From Flavobacterium agrisoli (GTDB lineage Bacteria; Bacteroidota; Bacteroidia; Flavobacteriales; Flavobacteriaceae): 64,000 bases of DNA. Every line of letters begins with the position of its first letter. The first letter of the stretch is position 1. This document shows positions 27,788-37,445 of this stretch, in pieces. The DNA is taken from contig NZ_JAEHFV010000004.1 in the NCBI RefSeq assembly GCF_016522065.1, positions 186,001 through 250,000 on the forward strand, given 5' to 3'. The notes under the pieces are model-generated. The model worked only from the letters and a program-made list of their open reading frames with translations. It did not search any database and was not told the origin of the DNA. The position numbers and the translations under genes are program-made.

Positions 27788-30700
27788 ATGAGTAAAGCCA
27801 ATTATGCTATTTTTAAAAAAATTGCACGCATTTTGTTATGGTGTGTTGGGATTATAGTGGCATTATTACTTCTGTTGATAGTTTTAATTCAGGTTCCATC
27901 GGTGCAAAACTTTGCTAAGGATAAAGCCATTACTTTTCTTCAAGATAAAATCAAAACCAAAGTAGCTTTAGAGCATATTGCTATTAAGTTTCCTAAAAAA
28001 ATAGTATTAGAAGGCTTTTATTTTGAGGACCAACAAAAAGATACTTTATTGAGCGGAAAGCGGCTTGAAGTAGACATTGATTTGTTTAAAATCTTGAATC
28101 ATCAAATCGAAATTAATTCGGTTTTACTCGAAAATACAACTGCAAATATTTCTCGAAATAAAGATTCTATTTTTAATTTCGATTATATCATCAAGGCTTT
28201 TGAATCGCCCGAAAAACAGCCTGTCGATACAACCAGCACGCCTTATGTTATTAGTGTGGTAAAAGTCGATTTGAAAAACATAAAATTTGGTTTTAAAGAC
28301 GTTTTGGCTAAAAACGATATTCATTTGAAATTGAATGAATTTAGCACGAAATTCAAAAAATTTGATTTGGATGCAATGGATTTTAATGTTCCGACTATTC
28401 AATTAAACGGATTTCAATTGGCAATGAATCAAGATTTAGTTGAAAAAATTGCTGAAACTTCGGTTAAAACGATTGATACAATTTCTAAAACCCCTGATTT
28501 TAAAATTCAGTTGAATACGGTCGAATTATCTCAAATCAAAATTCTATACGATAATAAAGATTCCAAAATGAATTCGGGCTTGGATTTAGGAAGTCTAAAA
28601 TTAGCTGTTAACGCAATCGATATGAAAAAACAAGCTATCGATTTAAAATCGTTTGAAGTTAAAAACCTCAAGGGAAATTTGCTTTTAGGAAAAAGCGATA
28701 AAGAAATTAAAACTCCAAAATTAGATACCACAAGTATTCCGCAACAAGGTTGGAAAGTAAAATTACAAACGGTCGATTTGCAAAATATTGCGTTTCGTTA
28801 TGACGATATGCAAAGCAAAAAAACACCAAAAGGGTTGGATTATGCACATTTGGATTTGAAAAATTTCAACACTAAAATGGAGCGTTTGTACTATGGTAAT
28901 GATACTATTTCGGGAAAAATTAACTCATTAAAAGTGCAAGAAAAAAGTGGTTTAAACGTTCAAAGTTTTCGTACCGATTTTTTTTACGGACCTAAAAAAG
29001 CATTTTTAAAAGAATTGTATTTGAAAACCCCACGTACTTTATTGAAAGATGAAGTGCAGTTAGAATATGCCTCTTTGGATGCGCTATCTAAAAATATTGG
29101 CGAAACTGTTATTGATGCTAATCTAAAGCAAACAAAAATTGGGTTTCAAGACATATTATTGTTAGCGCCTAATTTGCAAAATACCAATCCGTTTAATTCG
29201 TATCCAAATGCAATTTTAAGTGTTAATTCTAAATTAAAAGGTAAAATAAAAAATCTTTCCATTCCGATTTTAGAAGTGCAAGGTTTGGGAACCACCAGAA
29301 TCAAAGTTTCCGGTACTGTTGCAGGATTGCCCGATGTCGATAAAATGTTTTTGGATGTGGCTATTCAGCAATTTTCGAGTACGGCAAAAGATATAAATGC
29401 GTTTGTCCCAAAAGGTACCCTTCCCAATTCCATTCAGCTACCTTCTCAATTTAATTTAAACGGAAAATTTAAAGGAACGGTCACTAATTTTAAAACCAAT
29501 TTGAATTTAAAAAGCAGCTTCGGTTCTGCTAAAGTAGACGCACTTTTTGATCAACGAGTAAAAAATCGTGAAAAATATGACGCAGCTGTTGTCTTTACAA
29601 ACTTCGATTTAGGTAAATTAATTAAAAATGATTCGATTGGGAAAATTTCAGTAAAAGCAAAAGTTAAAGGAACTAGTTTAGATCCCAAAACGGCCAATGC
29701 AAAACTAAACGCTGTAGTGCAACAGGCAGTTTTCAATCGTTATACTTATTCAAACATCACGTTAGATGGTGCTATAGCAAATGGGAATTTTGATGTAAAA
29801 AGCAATAGTTCCGATCCCAATATTGCATTTGTCATGAGTGCTAGTGGTGGTTTTGAGGATAAATTTCCTGCTGTAAAATTAAAACTGAATTTAGACATTG
29901 CCGATTTAGAAAAACTTCACTTACACGCGGGGCCTTTAAAATTACGCGGAAATATTATAGCTGATTTCAGTAATACCAATCCCGATTTTTTAAACGGAAA
30001 ATTAACAGCCTCGAATATTCAAATTCTTAAAGAAGCCGAACCAATTGTTTTGGACTCTATTAAATTGCTTGCTTTTTCGGATGCCGAACAAAATAACATT
30101 CAGATAAGTTCTCAGTTTTTGAAAGCCGAAATGAAAGGAAAATACAAATTGACTACGCTTTCGGATGCGATTCAAGAAACAGTGTCTAAATACATTAACC
30201 TGAATGTTACCGATAAAAAAGCGGCCAAAATTTCGGACGAACAATATTTTACGGTAACGGCTAAAGTAGATAACGACCCGATTATTTTTCAATTAATTCC
30301 AGATTTAACCAGTTTGGAACCGATGAATTTAGAAGCGGCTTTTGATAGTAAAACCGATTCTCTTTCGTTAAATGCAAACATTCCTCGTTTGGTGTATGCC
30401 GGAAACACGATTGCGGGCGTAACGGCCAATGTGGCGACTAAAGAAAATACGATTGATTATGCGTTGAAAATTGGGACCATTCAAAACGAACAATTTAAAT
30501 TGCCTAATACAAGTTTAACAGGCTCGGCTTCCGACAATGAGTTGGATTACGCGTTGCAAATTTTAGACGATGCTCAAAAAGAACGCTATTTTATAGCCGG
30601 TAAATTGGCAGCCAACGAAGGGCAAAACACGTTTACAATTGATATCGAAAAATTGCTTTTAAATTACGATAATTGGAAAATAAACCCCGATAATACAATT

Positions 30701-32860
30701 GCTTTTGGAAACAAAGGTTTTTATATTAATAATTTCGAATTGAGCAACGAGGGGGATTTTCTTAAAATTCAATCGGATGCGCAGGTAAAGGATTCGCCTC
30801 TAAACATTGAATTCTCCAATTTTAAAATTGCTACTATTTTAAGTATTGTTCAAAAAGAAGATATTCTGGCTGAAGGGTTAATTAACGGTACTGCAAGAAT
30901 TGAAAATAGTACCACACAACCTGTTTTTACTTCTGATTTAAATATCAACCAATTTGCTTTTATGGGCGAGCCGGTTGGCGATTTAAGTATAAAGGTTGAC
31001 AATCAAACTGCCGATACACTTTCGGCAAATGTAGTTTTAAGCGGAGAAGGAAATGATGTTAAATTGGCTGGAACTTATGGACTTGGTGCAGGAAATTTGA
31101 ATTTAAATTTAGATTTGAACACTTTAAATATAAAAAGTATTCAAGGTTTTACAATGGGAAATATTACCGAGGGGACCGGAAAATTATCGGGTAGTTTTGA
31201 TGTAACCGGAACAGTTGATGCACCAAAAGTGAATGGAAGTTTGCAATTTTCGGAGGCTGGTTTTCGAGTAACACAATTGAATTCGTTTTTTAAAATTAAA
31301 GACGAAACTATTGCATTGAATAACGAGTCGATTCAGTTTGATTCATTTACACTGGAAGATGAAAACAGTAACGATTTGATTTTAGACGGAAATATCAAAA
31401 CCAGTAATTTTACCGATTATTCTTTTGGATTGACACTAACGGCCGATAATTTTAGAGCGGTCAATTCAAAAGCAAAAGACAGCGATTTGTTTTATGGCGA
31501 TTTGTTTTTAGATGCCAAATTGAATGTGAAAGGAACTTTAGATAGTCCAGAAGTTGATGGTAAAATCACGATTGACAAAGAAACCGAATTTACTGTCGTA
31601 ATGCCGCAATCCGACCCTTCAATAGCGGATCGTGAAGGAATTGTTGAATTTGTGGATGAAGATAATGCGTACTTGCGTCAGACCGAAAAAATGCAAACCG
31701 AACTCAACCAATCCGAACTTTTGGGCATGGACGTAAATGTTGCTATTGCCATTGATAAGGAGGCTAAATTAACTTTGTTAATCGATAAAGGAAATGGCGA
31801 TTATTTGGAACTTAAAGGGGAAGCACAATTAACAGGAGGAATCGATCCTTCCGGGAAAACCACGCTAACAGGTAAATATACATTTGATGAAGGCGCTTAC
31901 GAAATGAACTTCAATATGCTGCATCGCAAATTTGATATTCAAAAAGGAAGCTACATTATTTGGAATGGCGAACCAACCGAAGCCACTTTAAATATTACAG
32001 CCGTTTACGAAGTGGAAACTGCTCCAATTGATTTGGTTGGCAATCAATTACCAACCGATAGTCCGACGATTCGCAATACGTACAAACAAAAAATTCCGTT
32101 TAAAACCATTTTAAAAATGAATGGCGATTTAATGAAACCCGATATTTCGTTTGACATTCAATTACCAGATGGGAATTATGGCGTTTCATCCGATGTAGTG
32201 ACACTTTCACAAGGTAAATTAGAAGAATTGCGCCAAGATCCGAACGAAATGAACAAACAAGTTTTTGCTTTATTATTGTTAAATCGATTTGTAGGCGAAA
32301 ATCCTTTTGAAAGCGAAAGTGGGGGAGCCAATGCCGAAACAATTGCACGCCAAAGTGTGAGCAAAATTTTATCGGAACAGTTAAATAATTTAGCTGGCGA
32401 TTTAATTAAAGGAGTACAACTGGAATTTGATTTGGAATCGACTGAAGATTATACTTCGGGAACTCGAGAAGAACGTACCGATTTGAACGTGGGACTTTCG
32501 AAAAAATTATTGAATGACCGTTTAAAAGTGACCGTTGGAAGCAGTTTTGGATTGGAAGGAGCTCAGCGTAATAACGAACAAAATACCAATATTGCCGGTG
32601 ATGTAGCATTGGATTATCAACTAACTGCCGATGGTCGTTATATGGTGCGTGCTTATCGTAAAAACGAGTACCAAGTGGCTGTTGAAGGGCAAGTAATCGA
32701 AACGGGTGTTGCTTTTATTATTACTATGAGTTATAATAAATTCAGAGAATTATTTCATCGTTCTGAAGAAGAAAAACGCATCATTAGAGAACAAAAAGAG
32801 TTTAAAGAAAAGAAAAAACTCGAAGAAGAAGCGAATAAAGAAACCATTCAGAAAACCTAA
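27788..32860 (+). CDS. tamB: Translocation/assembly module protein TamB
   Basis: 1690 residues. One N-terminal transmembrane helix (about 14-36) is followed by AsmA-like sequence and a very long region of repeated beta strands. The conserved TamB domain is at the C-terminus (about 1200-1640; DGKITIDKETEFTVVMP, NVGLSKKLLNDRLKVTVGSSFG). The last 35 residues are a charged Lys/Glu-rich tail. TamB-type proteins are long hydrophobic-groove bridges between inner and outer membrane involved in lipid transport and outer-membrane protein assembly. The partner gene follows after only 3 nt, which supports the assignment. Confidence 0.93.
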   Translation: MSKANYAIFKKIARILLWCVGIIVALLLLLIVLIQVPSVQNFAKDKAITFLQDKIKTKVALEHIAIKFPKKIVLEGFYFEDQQKDTLLSGKRLEVDIDLFKILNHQIEINSVLLENTTANISRNKDSIFNFDYIIKAFESPEKQPVDTTSTPYVISVVKVDLKNIKFGFKDVLAKNDIHLKLNEFSTKFKKFDLDAMDFNVPTIQLNGFQLAMNQDLVEKIAETSVKTIDTISKTPDFKIQLNTVELSQIKILYDNKDSKMNSGLDLGSLKLAVNAIDMKKQAIDLKSFEVKNLKGNLLLGKSDKEIKTPKLDTTSIPQQGWKVKLQTVDLQNIAFRYDDMQSKKTPKGLDYAHLDLKNFNTKMERLYYGNDTISGKINSLKVQEKSGLNVQSFRTDFFYGPKKAFLKELYLKTPRTLLKDEVQLEYASLDALSKNIGETVIDANLKQTKIGFQDILLLAPNLQNTNPFNSYPNAILSVNSKLKGKIKNLSIPILEVQGLGTTRIKVSGTVAGLPDVDKMFLDVAIQQFSSTAKDINAFVPKGTLPNSIQLPSQFNLNGKFKGTVTNFKTNLNLKSSFGSAKVDALFDQRVKNREKYDAAVVFTNFDLGKLIKNDSIGKISVKAKVKGTSLDPKTANAKLNAVVQQAVFNRYTYSNITLDGAIANGNFDVKSNSSDPNIAFVMSASGGFEDKFPAVKLKLNLDIADLEKLHLHAGPLKLRGNIIADFSNTNPDFLNGKLTASNIQILKEAEPIVLDSIKLLAFSDAEQNNIQISSQFLKAEMKGKYKLTTLSDAIQETVSKYINLNVTDKKAAKISDEQYFTVTAKVDNDPIIFQLIPDLTSLEPMNLEAAFDSKTDSLSLNANIPRLVYAGNTIAGVTANVATKENTIDYALKIGTIQNEQFKLPNTSLTGSASDNELDYALQILDDAQKERYFIAGKLAANEGQNTFTIDIEKLLLNYDNWKINPDNTIAFGNKGFYINNFELSNEGDFLKIQSDAQVKDSPLNIEFSNFKIATILSIVQKEDILAEGLINGTARIENSTTQPVFTSDLNINQFAFMGEPVGDLSIKVDNQTADTLSANVVLSGEGNDVKLAGTYGLGAGNLNLNLDLNTLNIKSIQGFTMGNITEGTGKLSGSFDVTGTVDAPKVNGSLQFSEAGFRVTQLNSFFKIKDETIALNNESIQFDSFTLEDENSNDLILDGNIKTSNFTDYSFGLTLTADNFRAVNSKAKDSDLFYGDLFLDAKLNVKGTLDSPEVDGKITIDKETEFTVVMPQSDPSIADREGIVEFVDEDNAYLRQTEKMQTELNQSELLGMDVNVAIAIDKEAKLTLLIDKGNGDYLELKGEAQLTGGIDPSGKTTLTGKYTFDEGAYEMNFNMLHRKFDIQKGSYIIWNGEPTEATLNITAVYEVETAPIDLVGNQLPTDSPTIRNTYKQKIPFKTILKMNGDLMKPDISFDIQLPDGNYGVSSDVVTLSQGKLEELRQDPNEMNKQVFALLLLNRFVGENPFESESGGANAETIARQSVSKILSEQLNNLAGDLIKGVQLEFDLESTEDYTSGTREERTDLNVGLSKKLLNDRLKVTVGSSFGLEGAQRNNEQNTNIAGDVALDYQLTADGRYMVRAYRKNEYQVAVEGQVIETGVAFIITMSYNKFRELFHRSEEEKRIIREQKEFKEKKKLEEEANKETIQKT

Positions 32861-32863
32861 AAT

Positions 32864-35161
32864 ATGAAAAGGATAATTTATAAATATGGTTTTGTAGTGC
32901 TTTTGTTTTTTATGTTTGCGTGTAGCAATACCAAATATTTAGCGGAAGGCGAACTCTTGTACACGGAAGGTTCTGTTCAAGTAGAAGATTCTATTTTGAA
33001 AAAGAAAGACCGTAAAGCTTTAGAAAATGAATTGGAAGCGTTGTTGCGTCCTAAGCCCAATAAACAAATTTTTGGGTTGCGTCCTAAATTATTGATTTAC
33101 AATTTGGCTGGCGAACCAACTAAAGACAAAGGAATTCGGTATTGGTTACGAAATAAAGTAGGAGAAGCACCCGTGCTTTTTAGTCAAGTTGATTTGGATT
33201 ATAATGTGGCTTTGTTGAGAAATTTTACCGAAAACAGAGGTTATTTTAAAGTTCGAGTTAGTGCCGATTCTACGACTAATGGCAAAAAAGCTTCAGCCGA
33301 ATATACTGTAAAACCCTATCAACAATATAAAATAAAAGAAGTTGATTTTCAGGCAGACTCGACTAAACTAGCCAAACAAATCAACCGAATTATAACCCGT
33401 AGAAGTTTACTGAAAGTCGGTAATCCGTATGATTTAGATGTGATAAAAGCCGAAAGAGAACGCATCGATACGCGGTTAAAAGAGCGTGGCTATTATTATT
33501 TCAATCCCGATTATTTGTTGGCGCAAGTAGACAGTACCAAGGGCGATCACGAAGTAACAATTAAATTGAAAATTAAAGAAGCAACTCCTGCAAAAGCCAA
33601 ACAAGCTTATACGATAAACGATATTGTTGTTTATCCGAATTTTACTTTAGGCAAAGATTCGGTTGTGTACAAAAAAGAAGATATCAAACAATATGGGGAC
33701 ATAACCATAATCGATTCTACGGATACGTTTAGTCCTAGAATTTTTGACCGCACCTTGTATTTTAAAAAAGGCGATTTATACAACCGAACCGATCATAATT
33801 TAACACTAAATCGCTTCATCAATTTAGGAACTTTTAATTTTGTAAAAAACGAATTTAAAGAGTCGGATTCTATTCCGAATACATTAGATGCGTATTATTT
33901 TTTAACCTTATTGCCCAAAAAATTCATCCGAGTTGAAGCCAAAGGAAAAACCAATTCGGCAAGTTATACCGGAACCGAAATAAACGTGAATTGGAACAAT
34001 CGAAATTTATTTAAAGGTGCCGAACTTTTAACGTTGTCTGTTTTTGGTGGTGCCGATTTTCAATTGGGTGGTACTAACAAAGGCTATAATATTTATAAAT
34101 TTGGAGGGGAAACAAGCTTGACTTGGCCACGATTTATAACGCCATTTAAGATTGAAAGTGCCAGCGGATTTGTACCTAAAACCAAAGCGACTTTAGGATA
34201 CGAATTTCAGCAAAGAACCCAATTGTATGGCTTGAATTCGTTTACCGCTTCTTTCGGGTATTTGTGGAAGGAAAACATTAGAAAAGAACACGAATTCAAG
34301 CTTTTTGATGTGAATTATGTGAGTCCAAATAATGTAAGCGACTTGTATCAGGCACAAATTGATGCCGATCCCACTTTAGAGAAAGTAATTGAAAAGCAAT
34401 TGATTTTTGGTCCTACCTATTCGTATACGTACACCAATACGATGCAAAAACGAAAAAAAAGTACCATTTACTTTAAAGGCGAATTGGACTTAGCCGGAAA
34501 TATTACAGGTTTAATTACGGGTGCAAATGCTAAAAAACAAGATACCGTTAAAATATTGAACGTTCCTTTTAGCCAATACGCTAAAATTAGAACCGATTTT
34601 AGGCATTATTTAAAATTAAGTCGCAATAGCGAATTGGCTACCCGTATCATTGCAGGTGTGGGTTATAGTTATGGAAACTCAACGGTAATGCCTACTATTA
34701 AACAATTTGTAGCAGGAGGTAGTAATAGTATTCGTGCGTTCCGTGCCCGTTCTATAGGGCCGGGTTCTTATTTGAATACGGTAACCGATAGTATCTTTTT
34801 GCCGGATCAATCTGGGGATATTAAATTGGAGTTGAATGCCGAATACCGAGCCAAATTGTTTAGTATTGTAAAAGGCGCTTTGTTTGTGGATGCCGGAAAC
34901 GTTTGGTTGTTAAACAAAAACCCGGATAAACAAGGGGCTGAATTTTCGAAGGATTTTATGAAAGAATTAGCTGTCGGAGTAGGAGCCGGTTTGCGTTTCG
35001 ATTTGTCTTTCTTGATTTTGCGTTTCGATTTGGCTTTCCCTATTCGAAAACCTTATTTGCCAGAAGGAGAACGATGGGTGCTCGATCAGGTTAATTTTGG
35101 CGATAGTACTTGGCGAAAAGATAATTTGATATTGAATATTGCTATTGGTTATCCGTTTTAA
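32864..35161 (+). CDS. tamL: Outer-membrane lipoprotein of the BamA/TamA superfamily (TamL)
   Basis: 765 residues. A signal peptide with a lipobox (FFMFAC, Cys20) shows that it is lipidated, the feature that defines TamL in Bacteroidota. POTRA-like domains (about 60-330) precede a C-terminal barrel of about 16 strands with the conserved VAGGSNSIRAFRARSIGPG loop and LELNAEYRAKLF. It forms the outer-membrane end of the TamB system. It is co-transcribed with tamB. No terminator is clear after it. Confidence 0.92.
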   Translation: MKRIIYKYGFVVLLFFMFACSNTKYLAEGELLYTEGSVQVEDSILKKKDRKALENELEALLRPKPNKQIFGLRPKLLIYNLAGEPTKDKGIRYWLRNKVGEAPVLFSQVDLDYNVALLRNFTENRGYFKVRVSADSTTNGKKASAEYTVKPYQQYKIKEVDFQADSTKLAKQINRIITRRSLLKVGNPYDLDVIKAERERIDTRLKERGYYYFNPDYLLAQVDSTKGDHEVTIKLKIKEATPAKAKQAYTINDIVVYPNFTLGKDSVVYKKEDIKQYGDITIIDSTDTFSPRIFDRTLYFKKGDLYNRTDHNLTLNRFINLGTFNFVKNEFKESDSIPNTLDAYYFLTLLPKKFIRVEAKGKTNSASYTGTEINVNWNNRNLFKGAELLTLSVFGGADFQLGGTNKGYNIYKFGGETSLTWPRFITPFKIESASGFVPKTKATLGYEFQQRTQLYGLNSFTASFGYLWKENIRKEHEFKLFDVNYVSPNNVSDLYQAQIDADPTLEKVIEKQLIFGPTYSYTYTNTMQKRKKSTIYFKGELDLAGNITGLITGANAKKQDTVKILNVPFSQYAKIRTDFRHYLKLSRNSELATRIIAGVGYSYGNSTVMPTIKQFVAGGSNSIRAFRARSIGPGSYLNTVTDSIFLPDQSGDIKLELNAEYRAKLFSIVKGALFVDAGNVWLLNKNPDKQGAEFSKDFMKELAVGVGAGLRFDLSFLILRFDLAFPIRKPYLPEGERWVLDQVNFGDSTWRKDNLILNIAIGYPF

Positions 35162-35192
35162 AAATTATAATTTGATTAACAGCGACATTTTT

Positions 35193-35220
35193 TTGCTTCG
35201 AATACGAATACGTAAATTTG
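35193..35220 (+). promoter_or_regulatory. Promoter of the LLM oxidoreductase gene
   Basis: TTG (35193-35195), a 17-nt spacer and TAAATTTG (35213-35220), an exact consensus fit, 22 nt before the ATG at 35243. Confidence 0.7.
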
Positions 35221-35242
35221 TATAAACTGCAAAAATGATAAA

Positions 35243-36247
35243 ATGTCAAAAAATATACCCATTTCGCTATTAGAATTAGCATTAATAACAAAAGGCAGTG
35301 ATGCCGCTGATACATTTTCAAAAACCAAAGAAATAGCTCAATTAGCAGATGTTTTAAATTACAAGCGTTTTTGGTTGGCCGAACACCACAATATGGCGCA
35401 TGTGGCCAGTACCGCAACGGTGGTTTTAATTGGTTATATTGCTAGTCAAACCGAAAATATCCGGGTGGGTTCTGGCGGAATTATGTTACCCAATCATTCG
35501 CCTTTGGTGGTCGCCGAACAATTTGGTTCTTTAGAAATTTTATATCCCAATAGAATCGATTTGGGATTAGGAAGGGCACCCGGTACCGATGGTCTGACGG
35601 CTCAAGCCATTCGTCAAGATTTTTTTGAACAAGCACAACACTTTCCACGAAACGTAGAAAAAATTCAGAAGTATTTTTCAGTCGAAAATGCCGAATCCAA
35701 AGTAAGGGCTTTTCCTGCTGAAGGCGTTGAGGTGCCTATCTGGATTTTAGGTTCTAGTATGGATAGCGCTGCTTTAGCAGCTTCGAAAGGATTACCTTAT
35801 GCCTTTGCTGGACATTTTGCGCCTAGACAAATGTATCAGGCTTTTGATTTTTATAGAGAAAATTTCATACCGTCACAATACCTCGATAAACCCAAAATTA
35901 TAGCGTGTGTCAATGCTATTGCTGCCGACACCAACGAAGAAGCTAACGTATTATCAACGAGTTTGTATCAAATGTTTTTAGGATTGGTTCGAAATTACCG
36001 CCAACCGATGCAACCACCAGTGGCAAGTTTAGACGGAATGATGACCGAAGAAGAACAATTTCATGTTAACCAAATGACCGCTTGTTCTTTTATTGGCGAT
36101 GCCGAAAAACTCACCAAAAAAATCAAAGAATTTATTGAATATACTCAAATTGATGAATTAATGATTACAAGTCCTATTTACGATCATCAGGATAAATTAA
36201 AAAGCTTAGTTATCATGAAGAACGTGATGGATGCAATCAATAAATAA
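35243..36247 (+). CDS. LLM-class flavin-dependent oxidoreductase
   Basis: 334 residues of luciferase-like fold, with ISLLELALITKG at the start and the family motifs WLAEHHNM, ATVVLIGYIA and LGLGRAPGTDG. It belongs to the MsnO8/YhbW-like subgroup that uses reduced flavin and oxygen; the substrate is unknown. It is cytoplasmic, with no signal peptide. An ATG at 35235 is out of frame and gives only a short peptide. The gene has its own promoter and a convergent terminator. Confidence 0.9.
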   Translation: MSKNIPISLLELALITKGSDAADTFSKTKEIAQLADVLNYKRFWLAEHHNMAHVASTATVVLIGYIASQTENIRVGSGGIMLPNHSPLVVAEQFGSLEILYPNRIDLGLGRAPGTDGLTAQAIRQDFFEQAQHFPRNVEKIQKYFSVENAESKVRAFPAEGVEVPIWILGSSMDSAALAASKGLPYAFAGHFAPRQMYQAFDFYRENFIPSQYLDKPKIIACVNAIAADTNEEANVLSTSLYQMFLGLVRNYRQPMQPPVASLDGMMTEEEQFHVNQMTACSFIGDAEKLTKKIKEFIEYTQIDELMITSPIYDHQDKLKSLVIMKNVMDAINK

Positions 36248-36249
36248 AA

Positions 36250-36284
36250 AAAAAGGGTTTGGTGCTAAATACCAAACCCTTTTT
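36250..36284. terminator. Bidirectional terminator
   Basis: A long stem (36250-36263 with 36271-36284, loop 7 nt) with A on the left and T on the right lies between two convergent genes. Confidence 0.88.
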
Positions 36285-36304
36285 CGAACTAATAGTAAGA
36301 TGAA

Positions 36305-36745
36305 TTAGTCTTCCATGCCAGTATTGTCTCCGCCGTCTGAATTTGATCTTCTTCTTTCAACGTTTTCTCTCATTCGTTCTTGGCTTTTTTCCTGATTTGT
36401 TACGAATTTTTTGTACTGATCATCAGTTAAAATAGTTTTCATTTTGGCGTTGTGACCTTCTTTTGCCGCTGTCATTTGTTTTTTCATCACTTCGCGTTCA
36501 GCAGCAGTTGGTTTTGATGCTCGGTCGGAACGTTCTCCTCTCATTTTTTGCATTTCGGCAGATTCAGAAGTCAGTAAGTCTTTAACCTGTTTTTGTTGGT
36601 CGCTGCTCAAATTTAATTCTTTTGTCAAACGTTCGGTTTGTTTTTCAACACGTTGTTCTGGAGTTAAACGTTCTCTTTCTGGACGGTTTTGAGCAAAACC
36701 TACCATACCGATAGAAAGTAATGCTACTAAAAGAAATTTTTTCAT
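36305..36745 (-). CDS. Exported Spy/CpxP-like protein
   Basis: 146 residues. Signal peptide MKKFLLVALLSIGMVGFAQ. The mature part is highly charged and helical, with a Spy/LTXXQ-like segment ERLTPEQRVEKQTERLTKEL and a second one ILTDDQYKKFVTNQEK. It carries five Met in the mature sequence (MQKM, MKKQM) but no Cys or His cluster. Spy-like proteins are periplasmic chaperones; in Enterobacteria Spy and CpxP respond to copper and envelope stress. It is divergent from the copper locus with 123 nt between start codons, so shared regulation is possible but not shown. Confidence 0.7.
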   Translation of the reverse strand: MKKFLLVALLSIGMVGFAQNRPERERLTPEQRVEKQTERLTKELNLSSDQQKQVKDLLTSESAEMQKMRGERSDRASKPTAAEREVMKKQMTAAKEGHNAKMKTILTDDQYKKFVTNQEKSQERMRENVERRRSNSDGGDNTGMED

Positions 36746-36856
36746 GATAAGTTTGTTTAAATGTTAATAGGTATAAGATTATAAAAGAAGAAAAAGGTTT
36801 AATGCTATTTTTTGAATTTAATCTGATTTAACAAAGTTTTTTAAAAAATTGTTGTT

Positions 36857-36864
36857 TAAATTTG
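36857..36864 (+). promoter_or_regulatory. Candidate -7 box TAAATTTG before the small Cys protein
   Basis: An exact TAnnTTTG 4 nt upstream of the GTG start at 36869; no -33 TTG at proper spacing. A leaderless or nearly leaderless mRNA would result. Confidence 0.4.
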
Positions 36865-36868
36865 CCAC

Positions 36869-37237
36869 GTGAAAAAACTGGTATTCCTATTATTACTTGC
36901 AATTTTTATAAAACCCCTTTTTCCGGTGGTGGAATATGTGGTGAGCTATGATTATATAGCGAATGTGCTTTGCGAAAACAAAGCCAAACCGCAAATGCAA
37001 TGTAACGGAAAATGCCATTTGATTAAAGAATTGGCAAAAGCCTCTGATACGCCAGAAAAAGGGAACGACAAAAAGCAACCTTCCTTCGAAAATACCATCA
37101 TTTTTTACCAAGAAATAGAAAGCCATTTTACTTTTAAAGTAGCCTATTATACTAAAACAATCAAAATTCCTTCTGATTATAATTTGTCTTATTCTTTTTT
37201 GAAGACAAATGCTGTTTTTCGCCCACCTGTTGTTTAA
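36869..37237 (+). CDS. Small exported protein with C-x9-C-x3-C-H motif (copy A)
   Basis: 122 residues from a GTG start; the following residues KKLVFLLLLAIFI form an N-terminal hydrophobic anchor or signal. The exported part has Cys35, Cys45, Cys49 and His50 within CENKAKPQMQCNGKCHL, spaced C-x9-C-x3-C-H, and ends FRPPVV. No haem motif CxxCH is present (the spacing is C-x3-C-H). The same motif, the flanking NKxKPxxQC and GKCHLxKEL, and a Pro-Pro end recur in the protein encoded at 40357. The four residues could bind a thiophilic metal such as Cu(I). I do not recognise a named family. It precedes the copper receptor operon and has its own candidate promoter. Confidence 0.7.
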   Translation: MKKLVFLLLLAIFIKPLFPVVEYVVSYDYIANVLCENKAKPQMQCNGKCHLIKELAKASDTPEKGNDKKQPSFENTIIFYQEIESHFTFKVAYYTKTIKIPSDYNLSYSFLKTNAVFRPPVV

Positions 37238-37256
37238 TTAAAAAGTGTTTTTTTAA
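37238..37256 (+). repeat. AT-rich inverted repeat after copy A
   Basis: TTAAAAA and TTTTTAA arms around GTG, ending in a T run. It may act as a weak terminator for the small protein gene. Confidence 0.4.
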
Positions 37257-37261
37257 TAGCA

Positions 37262-37285
37262 AGATGTTATTTTATATTAACATCT
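37262..37285. repeat. 8-bp inverted repeat AGATGTTA/TAACATCT
   Basis: Arms 37262-37269 and 37278-37285. No T run follows on the plus strand. It could be an operator or mRNA hairpin upstream of the copper lipoprotein gene. Confidence 0.4.
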
Positions 37286-37411
37286 GCTGGACGTTGTTTT
37301 TTCATTTTATCGAAATACAACAATAAAACACGTAATTTTTCACCTATTGATTTAAAGATATTCCTGTTTTGTTTAAAAACAGTGGAATTTGCTATGAATT
37401 AGGGGTGATGC

Positions 37412-37427
37412 TTAAAAAGCTTTTTAA
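37412..37427. promoter_or_regulatory. 16-bp perfect palindrome upstream of the copper lipoprotein gene
   Basis: TTAAAAAGCTTTTTAA lies 18 nt before the ATG at 37446. An imperfect dyad (37361-37387) lies just upstream. The position suits an operator, but AT-rich palindromes also occur by chance in this genome. Confidence 0.35.
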
Positions 37428-37445
37428 TTAAACATTCATTCAGAA

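Noticed and set aside
36935-37030. Cytochrome c reading of the Cys/His motif in the small protein
   Set aside because: The spacing is C-x3-C-H, not the CxxCH needed for normal haem attachment, and the paralogue keeps the same non-haem spacing.
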